64,000 bases of DNA from Rhyzopertha dominica (Eukaryota > Arthropoda > Insecta > Coleoptera > Bostrichidae): positions 26,098,286-26,162,285 of the forward strand of contig QCXZ01000064.1 in assembly GCA_025024175.1 (NCBI GenBank), written 5' to 3'. Below are positions 45,246 to 58,005 of this stretch, piece after piece. The notes under the pieces are model-generated. The model was not told where the DNA came from. It saw only the letters and a program-made list of their open reading frames with translations, and searched no databases. Each line of letters opens with the position of its first letter. Positions within the stretch are counted from its first letter, which is position 1. A program made the translations under genes and the position numbers.

Positions 45246-47630
45246 GAGCTAAATCAAAAAACAAATTCTACTGAAACTACAGTATATTAATAAATATATT
45301 AATTTTGTCTAGCACGATTAGAATAGCTGAATTCATTATGTTTCTACTGAACGTAATTTAATAAATTTAGGGTATTTTTTCAGGTATGGTAATAAAACAT
45401 TTTACTCCTTGTGCATTTACTCCATTACCAAATGTCTGTTATTAATATACCTACGTGTATGAGTATACAGGGTTGTATTTAGCTATAAAGACATATAGCC
45501 ATTTTAAATTGCCGATTTGTTATATTTCAACTGAAGGTTGCTTGACGTTAAAGACAAATTTTGCACTGAAAGGTTAAGCAGATGCGAAACTGGGTCAACG
45601 CTTTAGATCGACAATTTCCTCAGGTAGTTACCAAAACACGGCTGCCAATTTCCTGTTTTTAACGTGCGATGCGTAAATCACTTCTCCCACGTTTCTACCT
45701 TAAAAAGTGCTTATTATTATGTCCTCTAACACAGTGACAGCGGAATTAAAAATAAGGTCACCAGAAATTGTCCGTCCGCAAATTACTTCGCTGGTTAATG
45801 CCTGCGGTCCATTTTAGGCTCGCAGCTAATAAAAAAACCTATGTTTACAGCAGGTATCTAAACGTTAAAAATCGTAATGAAACGACAAACCATTTAGTGC
45901 GTACCTGCTATATGTTCCTTAATTTCAAAGCCTATAAATAGTTCAGAAAAGTTGAATTTGCAAGTCATACGTAATTATTTCTTATTATTAATTGTTTTTT
46001 TGTAAGGAATCTTATGTTTGTATTTAATCTATCCGCTTAAGTATCATATAAAATAAAAACAATAGATATCATGTTTCTATATGTAATGAGTATCTGAAAA
46101 AGAGATAGCAAAACTAAAGACGTATATATGAGACATTGCAGTAAATTTTTTTTGCATATAAACCCCTATTATAAAATGAACACTCTGTGTCCAAAATTAC
46201 GTTTTTTGTTCACACCAAAATATTTCGGTATTTATTTAATTTTTATTTAAAGTTAGCAAAAAATTTTTAGAAAAAATAAACAATATTATGTCTTCTAATT
46301 CATTTAGCAACTGCACTTCCTGTGCTCACGATGTTGTTAAAAAAATAAGTACCGAATGTAGTGTTTCACACGCGTTATACATATTCAATATGCATGTTAA
46401 AATGTGATAGAAATAATCTTTTGCGCAAATAAGACTGGCATTATCAGTAAAAACCATAAATACGTGTTAGCCCTGAAACTCATAGTTAACAATTGCTCAA
46501 TACAATTGCCCTATTCCCACTTGAATTAATACAGATATTCTCATTACTTTACATATTATTTCTTTCAGCTTGGAGTTCGATGTAGGAGAATTTATAAATT
46601 TTGCTTTAGACAGAGCTCGATTTTTTGTAAAATTCTGCGTTAATTTTGATTACGCAATATTAGAAACAAAAATATGGAAGATGCTATCTGAAAACATTTG
46701 ATAGCATTGGATCTATTAATTTCAAATCTATGATAGAAATGTCGCAAAAAATTGCTATTAGCCGCCGAAGCGGTCGAGTTGTAGGTTTAACCTTCAGTTG
46801 AATAAGATCGTTTTTTTAATGAAATTAACGTCGAAAAAACTGATTATGAAAGCTAGTAAGTAAATGTTTTGTGTGATGTGTTAAAAATTATATTATGATA
46901 TTTTTTTATGAGTTTTTCTGATTCATACAAATAATTCTTGTAATGGCATAATTGTAAGCTATAGTTTATGTCGTATTTGCCTCATTGTTTCCAAAAAATT
47001 CGATACCAAATTTTTAATCACACTGGTTTTTTGCGAAATGACAATTATTTTGCTTCAGAAGGTTTCGATACCAAATTCGTCATGAGTGACTCAGCAAACT
47101 GCAGGAACGCTGTTCTAAATCAGTAAAATTAGTAAGCACTGTTTTGTTTTCGAAAATATGCACATTACATTAGCAAAACTGGCCATTTTATTTCTAGTAC
47201 GTTTTATGTCCAAATCAGCAACCGGATCCTCATTTTCAAATTTTCTTGAATATCAGATAATATATTATGGTCAGGTTCTCGATATTTTATCCCACTGTGC
47301 GTCGCTACAATTTAACGAATGGTGACCCTTCAAAATAATAATACAGCGTAAAGTAAGGTGTATATTTATCTTATTATAAATAATTATCTTAAGCGGTCCA
47401 TCGTCACGGCCCTGATTGCATAAATAGCAGGCATTTTCTTTGATTACAAAACATTTTGACCCGTACTGTTAACTCCAGATATACAAGGAAACAAAGCGAC
47501 GAAAACGTAGAACACTTTAAATTATTAAAACTATTATATACCATATAATATCCAACAGTGAAAATGACAATACCGACCAAAAAAATTCGACAAAATCAAG
47601 AAAAGAGTTGCCGAGCAAACTTAAAACCCA
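45246..47630. other. Intergenic DNA, nothing supported
   Basis: AT-rich sequence with short chance frames. The stretch near 45.7-45.9 kb is less AT-rich, but I see no exon, RNA gene or repeat boundary. Confidence 0.45.
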
Positions 47631-47689
47631 TGTTTGAATATTTTTTATATAAATTTCGTGTTGTATTATTTGTTCTTTTCTGAACACTG

Positions 47690-47936
47690 TCAGTTTGAAG
47701 AAGTTGGCAGTCCAGATTTATATCCTTGGAGAATTAAAGGCATTTTTGGACGGACAGCGCTTCGTTACCAAGCCAGGGTTCCAGTAGGCTGGCAAAATGT
47801 ACTTGATCGAGTTGGCGGCACAGTTTCTAAACGAGAGCATCTAAAAGCTTGTGTCGCGATATCACAAATGCTTCAATTGTTTTGTCGATTTTGTGGACAA
47901 GTAATAAAGACTAGTAATAAAGTAGTAATAAAGTAA
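47690..47936 (+). CDS. Possible unassigned exon
   Basis: A plus-strand frame becomes protein-like after TTTTCTGAACACTGTCAG, a plausible splice acceptor ending at about 47693. It reads FEEVGSPDLYPWRIKGIFG, then ALRYQARVPVGWQNVLDRVG, then SKREHLKACVAI and CRFCGQ. Amino-acid composition and lower AT content differ from the surroundings and suggest coding origin. Four AATAAA strings follow at 47.90-47.94 kb, so a terminal exon or the end of a decayed retroelement are both possible. I do not recognise the family. Confidence 0.35.
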
Positions 47937-48021
47937 TAAAGACTAAAAGTTGAGCTTTTAATGATAAAATACTTTCTTATGTAAAACCGAATGTAAAACG
48001 TTTTTATTTTCATAACCCACC

Positions 48022-48185
48022 TGTTACGTCGAGTGAGTAAAGGCCTCAGGTCGAATACAAGAGGAACTCCTGGAGAACTCCCGTTTCCCAAAAACACTGT
48101 TTATTCGTCCAAGAGCCAAGAACACATGAATGCCTTGGCCTCTAGATAACACAATAACCTTTTTACTCCTCCGTTACGATATGAC
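48022..48185 (-). repeat. 3' LTR of a gypsy-type element remnant
   Basis: The block 48052-48170 matches 49312-49448 in the same orientation, about 85% identical apart from an indel of about 20 bp. On the plus strand both copies start with TGT (48022 and 49289), so in element sense they end in ACA. The outer left boundary is fairly clear. The right boundary near 48185 is uncertain because similarity fades. Confidence 0.6.
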
Positions 48186-48407
48186 ACCTTTTAAATTGGT
48201 TTAAGTGACGTTTAGTAGTTCTACCAGATCCTATCATTTTAACTAAATGCTTATCCACTACAATTCATTTTTTCCAAAACATCTTATTATTACTACATTC
48301 TTTTACTAACACTTCCATTCCGACATAAATTTCAATATCGCGAATTCCTCTAAAGCATTGCTATTGTTTACACTCGTTATTGTTTACTTTTATTTACATT
48401 TAAATTT

Positions 48408-49183
48408 CTAGCTGTTGGTGGCACATGCGCTTTTCTCTTTTGCGTACAAACCGTAGCCAAATGACCTTTCACGTGTCAAATATGACCAAAAACTGCAACG
48501 ATACTGGCAGTTATCACCTAGGTGTCCTTTCCAGGCGCAAACGGAACATCTGGGTTTAACCGCTGATGAACCTGTTCCTTTTTTCTGGCTAGGCTGCTGC
48601 ACCCGCCGAGCTCCCCAACTGCGCACCTGCTAAATCGGTTCCTCCTTGATGTGGTCCACGGATGGCCTCTCCGATTCCGACGTTTTCAATGTGCTTCCTT
48701 ACTGGATGCGATGCGGATGGCGTCCTCAAAAGTCGATGTGTTGGATTCTTCAAATAGTCTATCCATTATTTTGCCCTTTTCCAGTCCCACGATGAAACGA
48801 TCNCTGAAAATGAAGTCGATATTGTTCCCAAACTGACAATTTACAGCAGCACGGCGTACTCTAGCTGCCCAGTCATTTATCGTTTCTCCGGGTCGTTTAT
48901 GTGCTGTATAAAATGTATGTATATCTTTCTGCGAAGAGCGACGATTGGGACACAAAATGTTTGTCGAATGTCGTTAACAATTGGTCAAACGACTTATCTT
49001 CCGGTTTTTTTCAGGCAATGATAGGTTGAATATTAACCAATAGGAATTTTCTGATAACAGATTCAGAAATAGAGCGTGTTTCTTTGCCTCGTCTGTAGCG
49101 TCATTTGCATAAAGAATTCTTCGATATTGGAACAAAAATTGTCCAGTCGTTATTGTTGGCACAGAATTCCCGCAAATGTCCAA
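48408..49183 (-). pseudogene. Gypsy-type gag remnant with a CCHC knuckle
   Basis: Leftward frames broken by shifts and stops carry Ty3/gypsy gag text: TTGQFLFQYRRILYAND and LLSENSYWLIFNL, then HKRPGETINDWAARVRRAA, FIVGLEKGKIMDRLFEES and DAIRIASSKEAH. They end in a zinc knuckle, CSVCAWKGHLGDNC (CX2CX4HX4C). No protease, reverse transcriptase or integrase follows before the 3' LTR, so pol was lost. The surrounding LTRs make it a gag-only deletion derivative. Confidence 0.8.
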
Positions 49184-49269
49184 TTTATCCTGAACTTGCT
49201 TCGGCCTGGCCTTGAACGTTCGGAATTATTGCAAATAGCAACATTTTCTGGTAAAACCACAAACTAACA

Positions 49270-49288
49270 AAAGTCACCTCATCGCCAC
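49270..49288 (-). other. Decayed primer binding site, tRNA-Ser-like
   Basis: One base inside the 5' LTR end the minus strand reads TGGCGATGAGGTGAC. This is close to TGGCGACGAGGATG, the complement of the 3' end of insect tRNA-Ser(GCU) as I recall it. Position supports the call; the mismatches fit the element's age. Confidence 0.5.
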
Positions 49289-49456
49289 TGTCGCGTGAGT
49301 CCGCCCTCTTGCCGAATACAAGAGGAACTCCTAGGGGAAGGAAGAAAATAATGTTCACGTTTCCCCCAAAACACAGTTTATTGGTCCAAGAGCTAATAAC
49401 GAATGAATGCCCTGACCTCTAGATAACACAATAGCATTTTTACTCCTTCACTAACA
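49289..49456 (-). repeat. 5' LTR of the gypsy-type element remnant
   Basis: Partner of the copy at 48022-48185. It begins TGTCGCGTGAGT on the plus strand and shares TCTAGATAACACAATA and TTTTACTCCT with it. The outer right end is not sharply defined and I could not find a target duplication. Confidence 0.6.
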
Positions 49457-50091
49457 AAAACTATTCCTAAATATAGAACACCGTCGGAAGTTGAAAAGAC
49501 AGCCCTCGTATTTAACCCAATCTTCTTTTTCATCTCATTTTCGTACTTTAACTAAATGTAGCAAATTTGGTAGTTAATGATTGATAAGCTGAAAAGCCAG
49601 AGTTTTTTTTTCGTACGAGTTATTTTGACTATTAAGAAATGGATGATAGTTAATTTAATTCCTCTTATTCTTGTTTCAAATTTTGAAGATATCTTTTCTT
49701 ACTTTGCCTAGGTAGAGAGATAGCAGGCGTCCTGGTTTTTTTTCTTTAACATAAAAATATATAAAAAGCAGGACCATTACACTGAGGAAACATATTTGCT
49801 ATCCTCTGTCGGCTATTTATTGATCCCGAAGTTTACAAAACAACTTTGATCTCGATTTTGACCTAATTGCCACGAAAGCTGAATATTCTACTTTTTTGCA
49901 ATTTTCCAATCTTCTACTATAAATTATGATTTGCATGTTTGTACTAAATGTTTAGCATTAAAGGATAATTGCATGAATTGGGACACCCTTGTCCCCGCAT
50001 TTTATCGATTACTGTGGTATAAGAGTAAAAATTTATAACATATTTATTTTCCAAGAGGAGAGGTAACTGAAAGTATAACTTTAACGAAACG
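49457..50091. other. Downstream flank of the LRR gene
   Basis: No feature beyond AT-rich sequence. Part may be 3' UTR of the LRR gene if a distal poly(A) site is used. Confidence 0.4.
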
Positions 50092-50097
50092 TTTATT
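50092..50097 (-). terminator. Probable poly(A) signal of the LRR gene
   Basis: The minus strand reads AATAAA about 43 nt beyond the stop codon at 50140. A second AATAAA lies near 50043-50048. Confidence 0.55.
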
Positions 50098-50139
50098 AAA
50101 CATCTCATAAATAAAACAAACTACACTACAATCACATTC

Positions 50140-50503
50140 TCACAGCAACGTCCTCAGGAGCACAAACAGACCGGCGCTCATTACGAAGTAATTACTGGCG
50201 NTCCTGGCCTCACCACCGCTTCTCAGATTCCTAGGAATCGGCCTGCACTGTTGATTGTACAATCCCCTCACGGAAGTTTTGCTGTCTGTGGCCAGGAGAC
50301 ATACTTGGTATTCCGTGCGGCTTTTCTGGATCTGTCTGGTTAGGTTCGTGCCGATGTCGATTTCCAAGGACCTCTTGAAGTAAGGTAGCGTCCTCTCGTA
50401 TAAAATGTTCTCGGGATTCTTTTTGTCTTGCAGAAGCACGCGGGTGTCCGCTATGTCGGAATTTTTTGCCACCAGCCATTGCAGTTTAATTCTCTTCTTG
50501 TTC
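50140..50503 (-). CDS. LRR gene terminal exon: FN3-like region and GPI-type tail
   Basis: The acceptor CCTTTCAG precedes 50503, and the first G completes a valine codon begun in the previous exon. The text KLQWLVAKNSDIADTRVLLQ, ILYERTLPYFKRSLEI and TEYQVCLLA resembles a fibronectin type III fold: W in strand B, Y-x-V-C-L-L-A near the end. After RPIPRNLRSGGEA the protein closes with ASNYFVMSAGLFVLLRTLL, a small-residue site followed by a hydrophobic tail with no cytoplasmic part, typical of GPI attachment. The stop is at 50140. The N at 50201 leaves one residue unknown. Confidence 0.85.
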
Positions 50504-53500
50504 CTGAAAGGACACCAGGGCTATTAAACATTACGAATCCTCGGTATTTGATTCAGGTTTGCCAAGTTCGACAGCCAGCACTCGACATGTTCAAACTTGA
50601 CAAATCATTTTCAGTTTCAAGAAAGAAGTTGGTTTAAGACAGTCCCAGCTTTTCTCGAAACTGCTGGGAATAACACTTCCTAGTTTACATGACTCCGTTT
50701 TCTTTGTAAAAATCGTAAGCACCACGACCTTTTAAGTAAACACTTTATGGCTTCTTCATACTTAAAATGAAATCTTTATTTAAAAAATTCTTTGTTTGCA
50801 TAAAAATTTTTTTCGAGAAGGTATTTGTTGAATTTTGAAAACAAAAGTTCCGTCTAATGTTAACTGGTAAAAATTTTTAGTCCGTGCTACAGCCTTATTC
50901 TGATGTTGAGGTAAATCAGAAAAATTTCTTTCAAAGAACTTTTTACTTATAAAAAATTTGCACCTGTTCTGAGAAATATGGTGGCCATTCTCATGTAATC
51001 CCTTACACTGTACGGTAAGATTCGGCTAAGATTAAGATTTCTGTGAATACTTCGAATTTGTGAACCTTATTTCTTAGAAATAAGTTATTTCCGAAATTGA
51101 CAAATGGATTTCCATATAGTACGAAAATGTCAAAATATTACTTTCCGGTCACAAGTTTTTGAGATATGTAAATGGGTTCAAATGTTTAAAACTGTAACCA
51201 AAATAATTTATCAAGAAAGCACTCGAAAAAAATAAGTGGTTTTGGCAGTTGTTACAATTTTTGACTTGTTCCTCGAAAGTCTTGTTGTATTTTACGGATT
51301 AATCATTTATGTCAAATATGTCAAACAATTTTTACAGGTTCCTTCTTTGAAAAATGTTTTGAGGAGCGATCGTAAGTTTGTTATTTTTGTCAGTGCTGAG
51401 ATAAATAACAGCGTTTTCTTTTAGAAAAACGTAATAATCAAAGCAGGGATTTTAAGCAAATGCATATTCTAAATTAATAATATAATCTGAGCTTTTGGAT
51501 CTAAGCTTATCTAGGCAATTGGAGTTTTATTAAGCCAATTTATTTTTGCATGATCTATGTGTTCTGCATGTTTCAGGATTTCATTAAAAGTATATTTAAG
51601 CATATTTTCTTCACTGCACCATTTGGACATCGGCGACTTACAAATTTGGCAAAAAACCAAGAAAATCCTACATGTCATGCTTCAGATAGGTTGCTTGATA
51701 TATTGGTCACGGATCACTCTACATTATTATTATTTAGTGTAAGCGCCACCCGCCAAGGACCTTTTAGCTTTGTCTAAATTTTTTTCGCACGTTGTGTGTT
51801 AGCTTTATTAGATTTCGAGGATATATGGGACCATTACTTTTATGCATCAAGTACAACTAGCCCGAATACCTGATCTATAAATGAGGTACATACTGAGCCG
51901 AATCCAGCAGTTGCCCTTGGGTCCGACAAACGCACTACAAGGAGCTTCAAAGAATATATACACACTTTGAAGTGTCATAGAAAATTTATTTTTCTTTCTA
52001 TGAGGTTGAATTTCTGGAAATGAAAAGTCGACTTTGAAAAATAATTTTCAGTCAACGGCGTCAACTTCCCTTTCAAGAAGTTCGCACCTTTTGTGATATT
52101 GTCTATCAAGATCACCAATTTAATCAAAATATGAAAAACATAATAATATAATTTGTAGGAAACGCGACTGTGCTTGCACTCTAGACCTATTTCCACTAGA
52201 TTNTTTTAGTCTTGAGATGTCAAATTAATTACAAAAATCGACAAAAATAATCTACAACTATTATAGAAAAAATCGCTGAAAAGTCAGTATTATTACAACA
52301 ATAATACAGAATGAAGTGGGGTGTTTTATTGTCAGTTTTTAAATGGAGCTCCATTAATGCGAAAGGTTATGTTCCTATGTTTTCATTGCTTCCTTAATCA
52401 AAAATATACATCCATAATAATTTCTGAATATATCGTTTTTAAAGGTGTCTATAAATTGGGTTACCCAAAGCTCCTTTTTTGCACTCGCTGTATTTTTGTC
52501 CATAAAAATTATGCTGGTATTTTAAATAAAAAAGTGCTTTCTGCTGTATGGCACTAGATGCTACTACTTAATATGATCTAACAAATTATATTCAAAAGGT
52601 TGTCCTTCTTCCGGATCTGAAAGAATACAGTTACCTAGAGATGACAAAAAAGAATCAGAATCACTAATAATTATCGTTGTGAAGAACGCAAGAAAAGCTC
52701 CAATTTCAATTTGACCCGCTCCACATCTCTTACAATTCGCAAGATGTTTACGTCTGAAAAACGCAACTGAACTACCCTACACTAAACTCGCATGCCCAAT
52801 ACAGTTATTTTAGCACCTGCGAACATAAGCTTTCTTACTAAGTTAGTTTTAAGTGTTACAGCAAATAGTTTTATCAACTGAACACCTGCATAAGGTAAAT
52901 GTTATTATATTTATTTACCCACATAAGTTTGTAGCAGAGAAGGACCTCACATTTCTGAAAAATCCCATGTTAACTGGTATTTTTGGGAGAATCTTAAATT
53001 TACAAAATTTTTAAGCTCTCTGTTCTACGTGTTTAAAAGAAATTAAGTTAAAAATTTAAATTCTGTCAGTTTAGTTTATTAGCGCAATTATTTTTATTCT
53101 TATGTAATTTTCTTCCTCATAAAGCTGTTTTATGCTTTTTCAGGAAATAAAGTTTATTCTTTTTTTTAACAGAGATAAATTTCATGTTTCAATCATTTTG
53201 GCACTTCACTTCAATTTATTAGGTTACAACCAAAATACTCAAGATATTTAGGGTCCTAAATGATCCCACCTTAACAAAATTGTTAAGCTGATGGCCATTG
53301 TAGTATTCTCTTTATATCTTTTCTTTATCTTACAATTTATTTCGTTATCTAATCATTATCTACGATAAATTTTTAATCTTTGGCAACGTCAGGTAAAATT
53401 TTGTCATTGTTTCTTTTTTCTTCTGCATACAAATGGCACTAAAAGTGGCCGCTTGAAGTACAACAGCTCAGCCAATTAATTGTGAAGGAAAAATTTAACC

Positions 53501-53751
53501 ACAAAAAAGTACAAAGTGACTCCACTTTCAGATGCACGAGTTCATACCATAGCTGAGATAATTTACAAGATGAAAACGCTAAGTTAAATACTGCACTTTT
53601 GATCGACGCTCAAAAACGGATTCAACAAACTCATTGAAAAGCGTTCCCATTTAGCGCTGGAGTTTATCTTCTTGATTTAAATTTCGAAAATTGAAAAACT
53701 TACTGAAATACTACACCCAAGATATGCAAAGAGGGAAGAAAGTATACTTAC
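50504..53751 (-). other. Intron of the LRR gene
   Basis: It starts GTAAGTATAC and ends CCTTTCAG on the minus strand. The interior is AT-rich, with short chance frames and no transposon I can identify. Confidence 0.7.
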
Positions 53752-53998
53752 ACGTCAAACTCCCTAAACTTGATATCGGGCGTAACGTCGTACTCTCCCG
53801 CCGTAATTTCCGTTACGTTCGTAGTATTCACGTTCCTCGGACAGTTGAGTCTGTTGTCCTGAAGCTCGTATAAAGGAATATTCGCTAGATACGGTGGTGA
53901 AGTACATTTTATCTCCTTATAGTGAGGCTGCAGATTCAACTGGTTGGCGAAATATCGTCTGAGCGGTCTTAGAAGACAGTCGCACAACAATGGATTAC
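53752..53998 (-). CDS. LRR gene exon: LRRCT cap
   Basis: The acceptor TTTTAAG precedes 53998 and the donor GACGT|GTAAGT closes the exon at 53752. It encodes the C-terminal LRR cap: NPLLCDCLLRPLRRYF, then KCTSPPYLANIPLYELQ and LNCPRN, with four cysteines in the pattern CxC...C...C. A linker follows, VNTTNVTEITAGEYDVTPD, leading into the FN3-like part. Two N-x-T sites suggest glycosylation. The cap ends an extracellular LRR solenoid and protects its hydrophobic core. Confidence 0.9.
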
Positions 53999-56900
53999 CT
54001 TAAAAGAAAAACGAACGGATTGTGTTAATTTAAGCGGATCGTTCAGCTTACGGACTCTGGAATTTGTTATCCTCAGAGTTCAGTTAACTTAAGTGTCCCA
54101 GTTTCTCTGAGGGCAGAATTCGTAATGTAATTACGAAAGGCTACTCGGGAGGTTACTTACAAACTTGGTTATAAATTTAGAAGTACTTTACGGCTCTTAA
54201 AACTAATGAAATATGCTGCATACAAATCACTCTCCAGGAAGTTCCAAAAAAAGAAAATACGCGGAATGTTCTGCTTGAGACATACGACTTCGTTATATAT
54301 ATATGTCTAGTGATGACATTTTTCATTTTATTTGGTAATTTAAACAGGATTTTTGTAAAAAAGTATACAAAAGTGAAAAATACTTAATAGTACCATTTTC
54401 TGCGCAAGTAATCCAGAAATGTAATTTCTTTTTAAATGTTGTTAATTTGTAATAAATCATTTGTCCTCCTATGCCATCGACAGGAGATGGCATTGAGTGC
54501 ATCACCTCTTTTACGCAGTTCACATGTAGGACACCATAAAATTTTGCCCTTCTGATAACGAGGAAAGCAGAGAAGTAGCGGACAAAATAAATATTGATAT
54601 ACATACGTGTTGGAGGATGATGTAACACAGAGGGGTGGTTGGAAATGTCAATCTTAGAACAGCACAGGAAAAGTCCAGAAACGTATAAAAAGATGACGTA
54701 GGTTGAAGCAACCCTATATAAAACGCTGGCTGGTTCAAAAAACAGTGACGCAGGCGAGAACCTTGCAAACAGAGCAAACCAGGTGTTTTAGTGCTCTAAG
54801 TGCTAGGGAGTGCAATATTTAGTGTATTTCGTTCTGATGTTTAAATAAAGGAAGTCAGGAATCCGCAACTTTCGAAGCAGTACTTTTAACAATACAGTAT
54901 ACAGACTACAGAAAATAGGGAAGGACAAAAAACCATTATGTGATATAATTATATGGGAAAATCAGACAAAACTGAAACAGACTGAGGCAAAAGGGATGGA
55001 AATACATATGGCGACATACCAGTATAAGAACAAATAATGAAATAAAAAGGGAACAACCACAAAATGGCATTGACACAAAGCTTCGACGCTGCAGCAATTT
55101 TATTGCTTGTTACCCATTAAAAGGTGATCAAGAAAAGCCACTTTAGCAGAGCCCACTTCCTCAAATTTTACACTTAAGATAGCCACACGCATGACGACTA
55201 GCTTGCTGTTCCTCATGTTTTTGTTTGAATATATTAGGAGTCACACTGACATACTTGTTGTATTCATATTAGATTTCCATTACATCAATTCTTTTATAAA
55301 GTGCGACTTTTTATTCTAACTTAGTTATAGAAGGACAATGAAGTACAAACTGTGTAAATATTAATAACTTTACCGCCGAAATGCAGGTAAGACAATATTT
55401 TGTAGTCCATATTTACTACAAACAAAACATGCTTACAGTTTGAACAAGATTGACAGTTGTGAACATTTCAATGAGCCATAAACAACTTATAAGTATCAAA
55501 AAAAGATTGTCCAAATTTAAAAAAAAAACGTATTCGCTTAGATATTTGCGTTGCTATTTAAGTTTTTTTCATGGCGTGGCTCCGAGCGCTAGAGGGATGC
55601 AAAAACAGCCTTGAAACGAAGATGAAATTCGATGCTTCTGATATTGACCTATTCCAACATTTTTAATTGGAATACCTGTATAGTTGACTGCCATCGACTA
55701 AGTTAGTATTTTTTTTTGGTCATTACAATTTGTGGGCTGCTGCACTTGGTCCATGTTTACTCTAGCTTAAAATCTCATCACCAGTTCTTGATTGCCTGGT
55801 ATGAAGGTGGTGATAGCCTTGTTTACATGGGCACTTTATTGCAGGCCATTTTGATAAAATCACAAATATCTCAATAGAAAATGAATTAACACACGAAAAA
55901 CTAAGCTGGTGCTAATGTACATATACTAACTCAAACATAAGCTACCAATTCTCATTTGTCATTCAACGCCAGCTGTGTTAGGGACTGATGAACTGTCCAG
56001 GATTTCGAACCGGAACTGAACCGAAAACCAGAAGTAGCCGTTCTTTTTGTCATAGGAAAGCCAGAACTGAACAAAAGATATATATCGGTTTATTCGATTC
56101 GGTTGGAAGAAAATTAAAAGTACACATCCTATTTATGCAAAGGTGCTCCAGCAACACAAGTAAGTGTTGAAAGGGCATTTACTGGGTTAAAGTTTATTTT
56201 GCGGGATAACAGAACTAGTAACTGAAAACATGGTTAAGGATATTTTAAAAATTAGAGGTAATTTTCATTTAATTTTTTAATTATCCAAATTCCTATGAAT
56301 CCGTATGCTTCAACAAATATAAGAACTTTTTTGTGTACATTCTTGCTTTATTTTTGCTTAGTAATTATTTTTTATTATTAATATTTTAATATACAAATAT
56401 GCATGTTTATTACAAAAGAGACAAAAACAATGCATGCATATGTATTGAACAAAATGTTTTATACAAATAAAACTACTTTCAAATTTTAAAAACTAGTTAT
56501 TTGGAACTGAAACGAAAACAGAAAAAAAACGTTATTTTTGTTAGAATGAAAACTGGAACCAAACCGATATTTATTTTTATATTTAAATCTTAAGGAAAAC
56601 CGGAGCTAAGAAAATAACGGTTCGAACCCTGGAACTATTATCATAATTTAGTGATTGAGGACATTATGAAGTGACATATTATTGCGTGAAATACCATTAA
56701 AGGAAAATCATAATTATACAAGCAGCAGCGTACTTACATAAAAAAGTACAGGTTTAATATGTATTAGCTTCTAAGAAATAATAAAGAAATTCTAAGATAT
56801 AGACTCCGTATGTGGATTGCAAAGTGTATATTGTGCCAAATATTAACAGCTGACTGTGACGTCACTTGTCTGAAAATATTCAATGCGGCATTTTCTTATT

Positions 56901-57247
56901 AGAGGGTTTATCGCAACTTCTGTAAACTTAAGCCAAGGAGCTGGAGTTTTTGTACGCTTAAACGAGAAAAGCTTGTACAAAACCATTTTTGCAGTAAGTA
57001 CTTGTACATACAAGTACATGGTTCAATTAATGAGTCTCTTCAGTATTTATTTTACTTTTATACCTAAAATAGACCAAGGTTGTTTCTAACGAGGTTTCAT
57101 TTTATTAATCTGGCGCAATTGATAAAGAGGTCGATAAATGTCGAACTTCCTACAATTAAATCTGTGAACTGTCCCATATTTGTTGCATATATTGACTAGG
57201 TGAGCAATTCTATTCAGTTTTACTTCAAATATTAATTAATTATTTAC
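53999..57247 (-). other. Intron of the LRR gene with a hAT relic
   Basis: Bounded by donor GTAAATAA and acceptor TTTTAAG on the minus strand. It contains the hAT element at 55998-56631. The remainder is AT-rich with no supported feature. Confidence 0.65.
55990..56639 (+). mobile_element. Degraded hAT transposon with transposase C-terminus
   Basis: The ends CAGGATTTCGAACCGG (from 55998) and, inverted, CAGGGTTCGAACCG (to 56631) form TIRs. The flanking 8-mers GAACTGTC and GAACTATT agree at 6 of 8 positions. Near 56.14-56.26 kb the plus strand encodes APATQVSVERAFTGLKFILR and DNRTSN, the conserved dimerisation end of hAT transposases. The rest of the transposase is lost, leaving a 634-bp internally deleted copy in an intron of the LRR gene. 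Confidence 0.75.
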
Positions 57248-57514
57248 CTGAAAAGTAAACAGACGCATTCCTTATGACCATTCCGATCAGTGCTTGCCCG
57301 AACCTTTCGAAGTTATTGTAGGACAAATCCAAGATGGAAATCCTGCTAACGTTCTTGAAGCGGTCCCAGTTCAAATCCCTTAAACGATTGTGAGACAGAT
57401 ATATCTCTGTTATATTAGGCGGCAGCCTAAACGCTTCCTTATCGCTGTGTAAATCTTCCAACTGATTGTGAGAGATGTCAAGCACTTTGAGATTTGTCAG
57501 GTTTCCAATAACAC
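57248..57514 (-). CDS. LRR gene exon: three to four leucine-rich repeats
   Basis: Acceptor ATTTTAG, donor CAG|GTAAAT. The 88 codons encode LRRs visible as LTNLKVLDISHNQLEDL, ITEIYLSHNRLRDLNW and ISILDLSYNNFERF. The last repeat runs into the LRRCT cap of the next exon (VYFSG|NPLLCDC). The phase (two bases, 88 codons, one base) fits both neighbours exactly. Confidence 0.92.
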
Positions 57515-58005
57515 CTAAAATATACGTTTATTACACACAGTAGAATTGGAAGCATTGAGATAAACAGGTAAAGTGCAGGTACAGTTACATTACATCTAAT
57601 AGTTAGCGAACAGTATAACGTAATTGATGTGCAAGTTCTTTTTTCTGTTTGATGCTCAATAGACATGAACATGAATATCTCGTAAATGGTTCGAAATACA
57701 GAGAACCTTAAATGGAGATGTTAGTGCAGAGAGGCGAGACTGAACATTCTTCTATACATCCTGACATCTGACTACATTCTGAAAAACACCATTCATTTCT
57801 TTTTTTGTCATAGCGCAGATTATTTTCCTACAAATGTCCAAGAAAATGTTGGTATTTAAAAAAGTAGTCAAAAGCATCCAGACCTGTTTCTGTTTTTCCA
57901 TTTAACGATCTAACCTTAAAAAAGGCACTTTTCGCCAATCTTATAATTTTGTTTTAATCTCCTGGCTTAGTTAAGAGTTATTGGGATGGAGGGACCTACT
58001 TAAGG

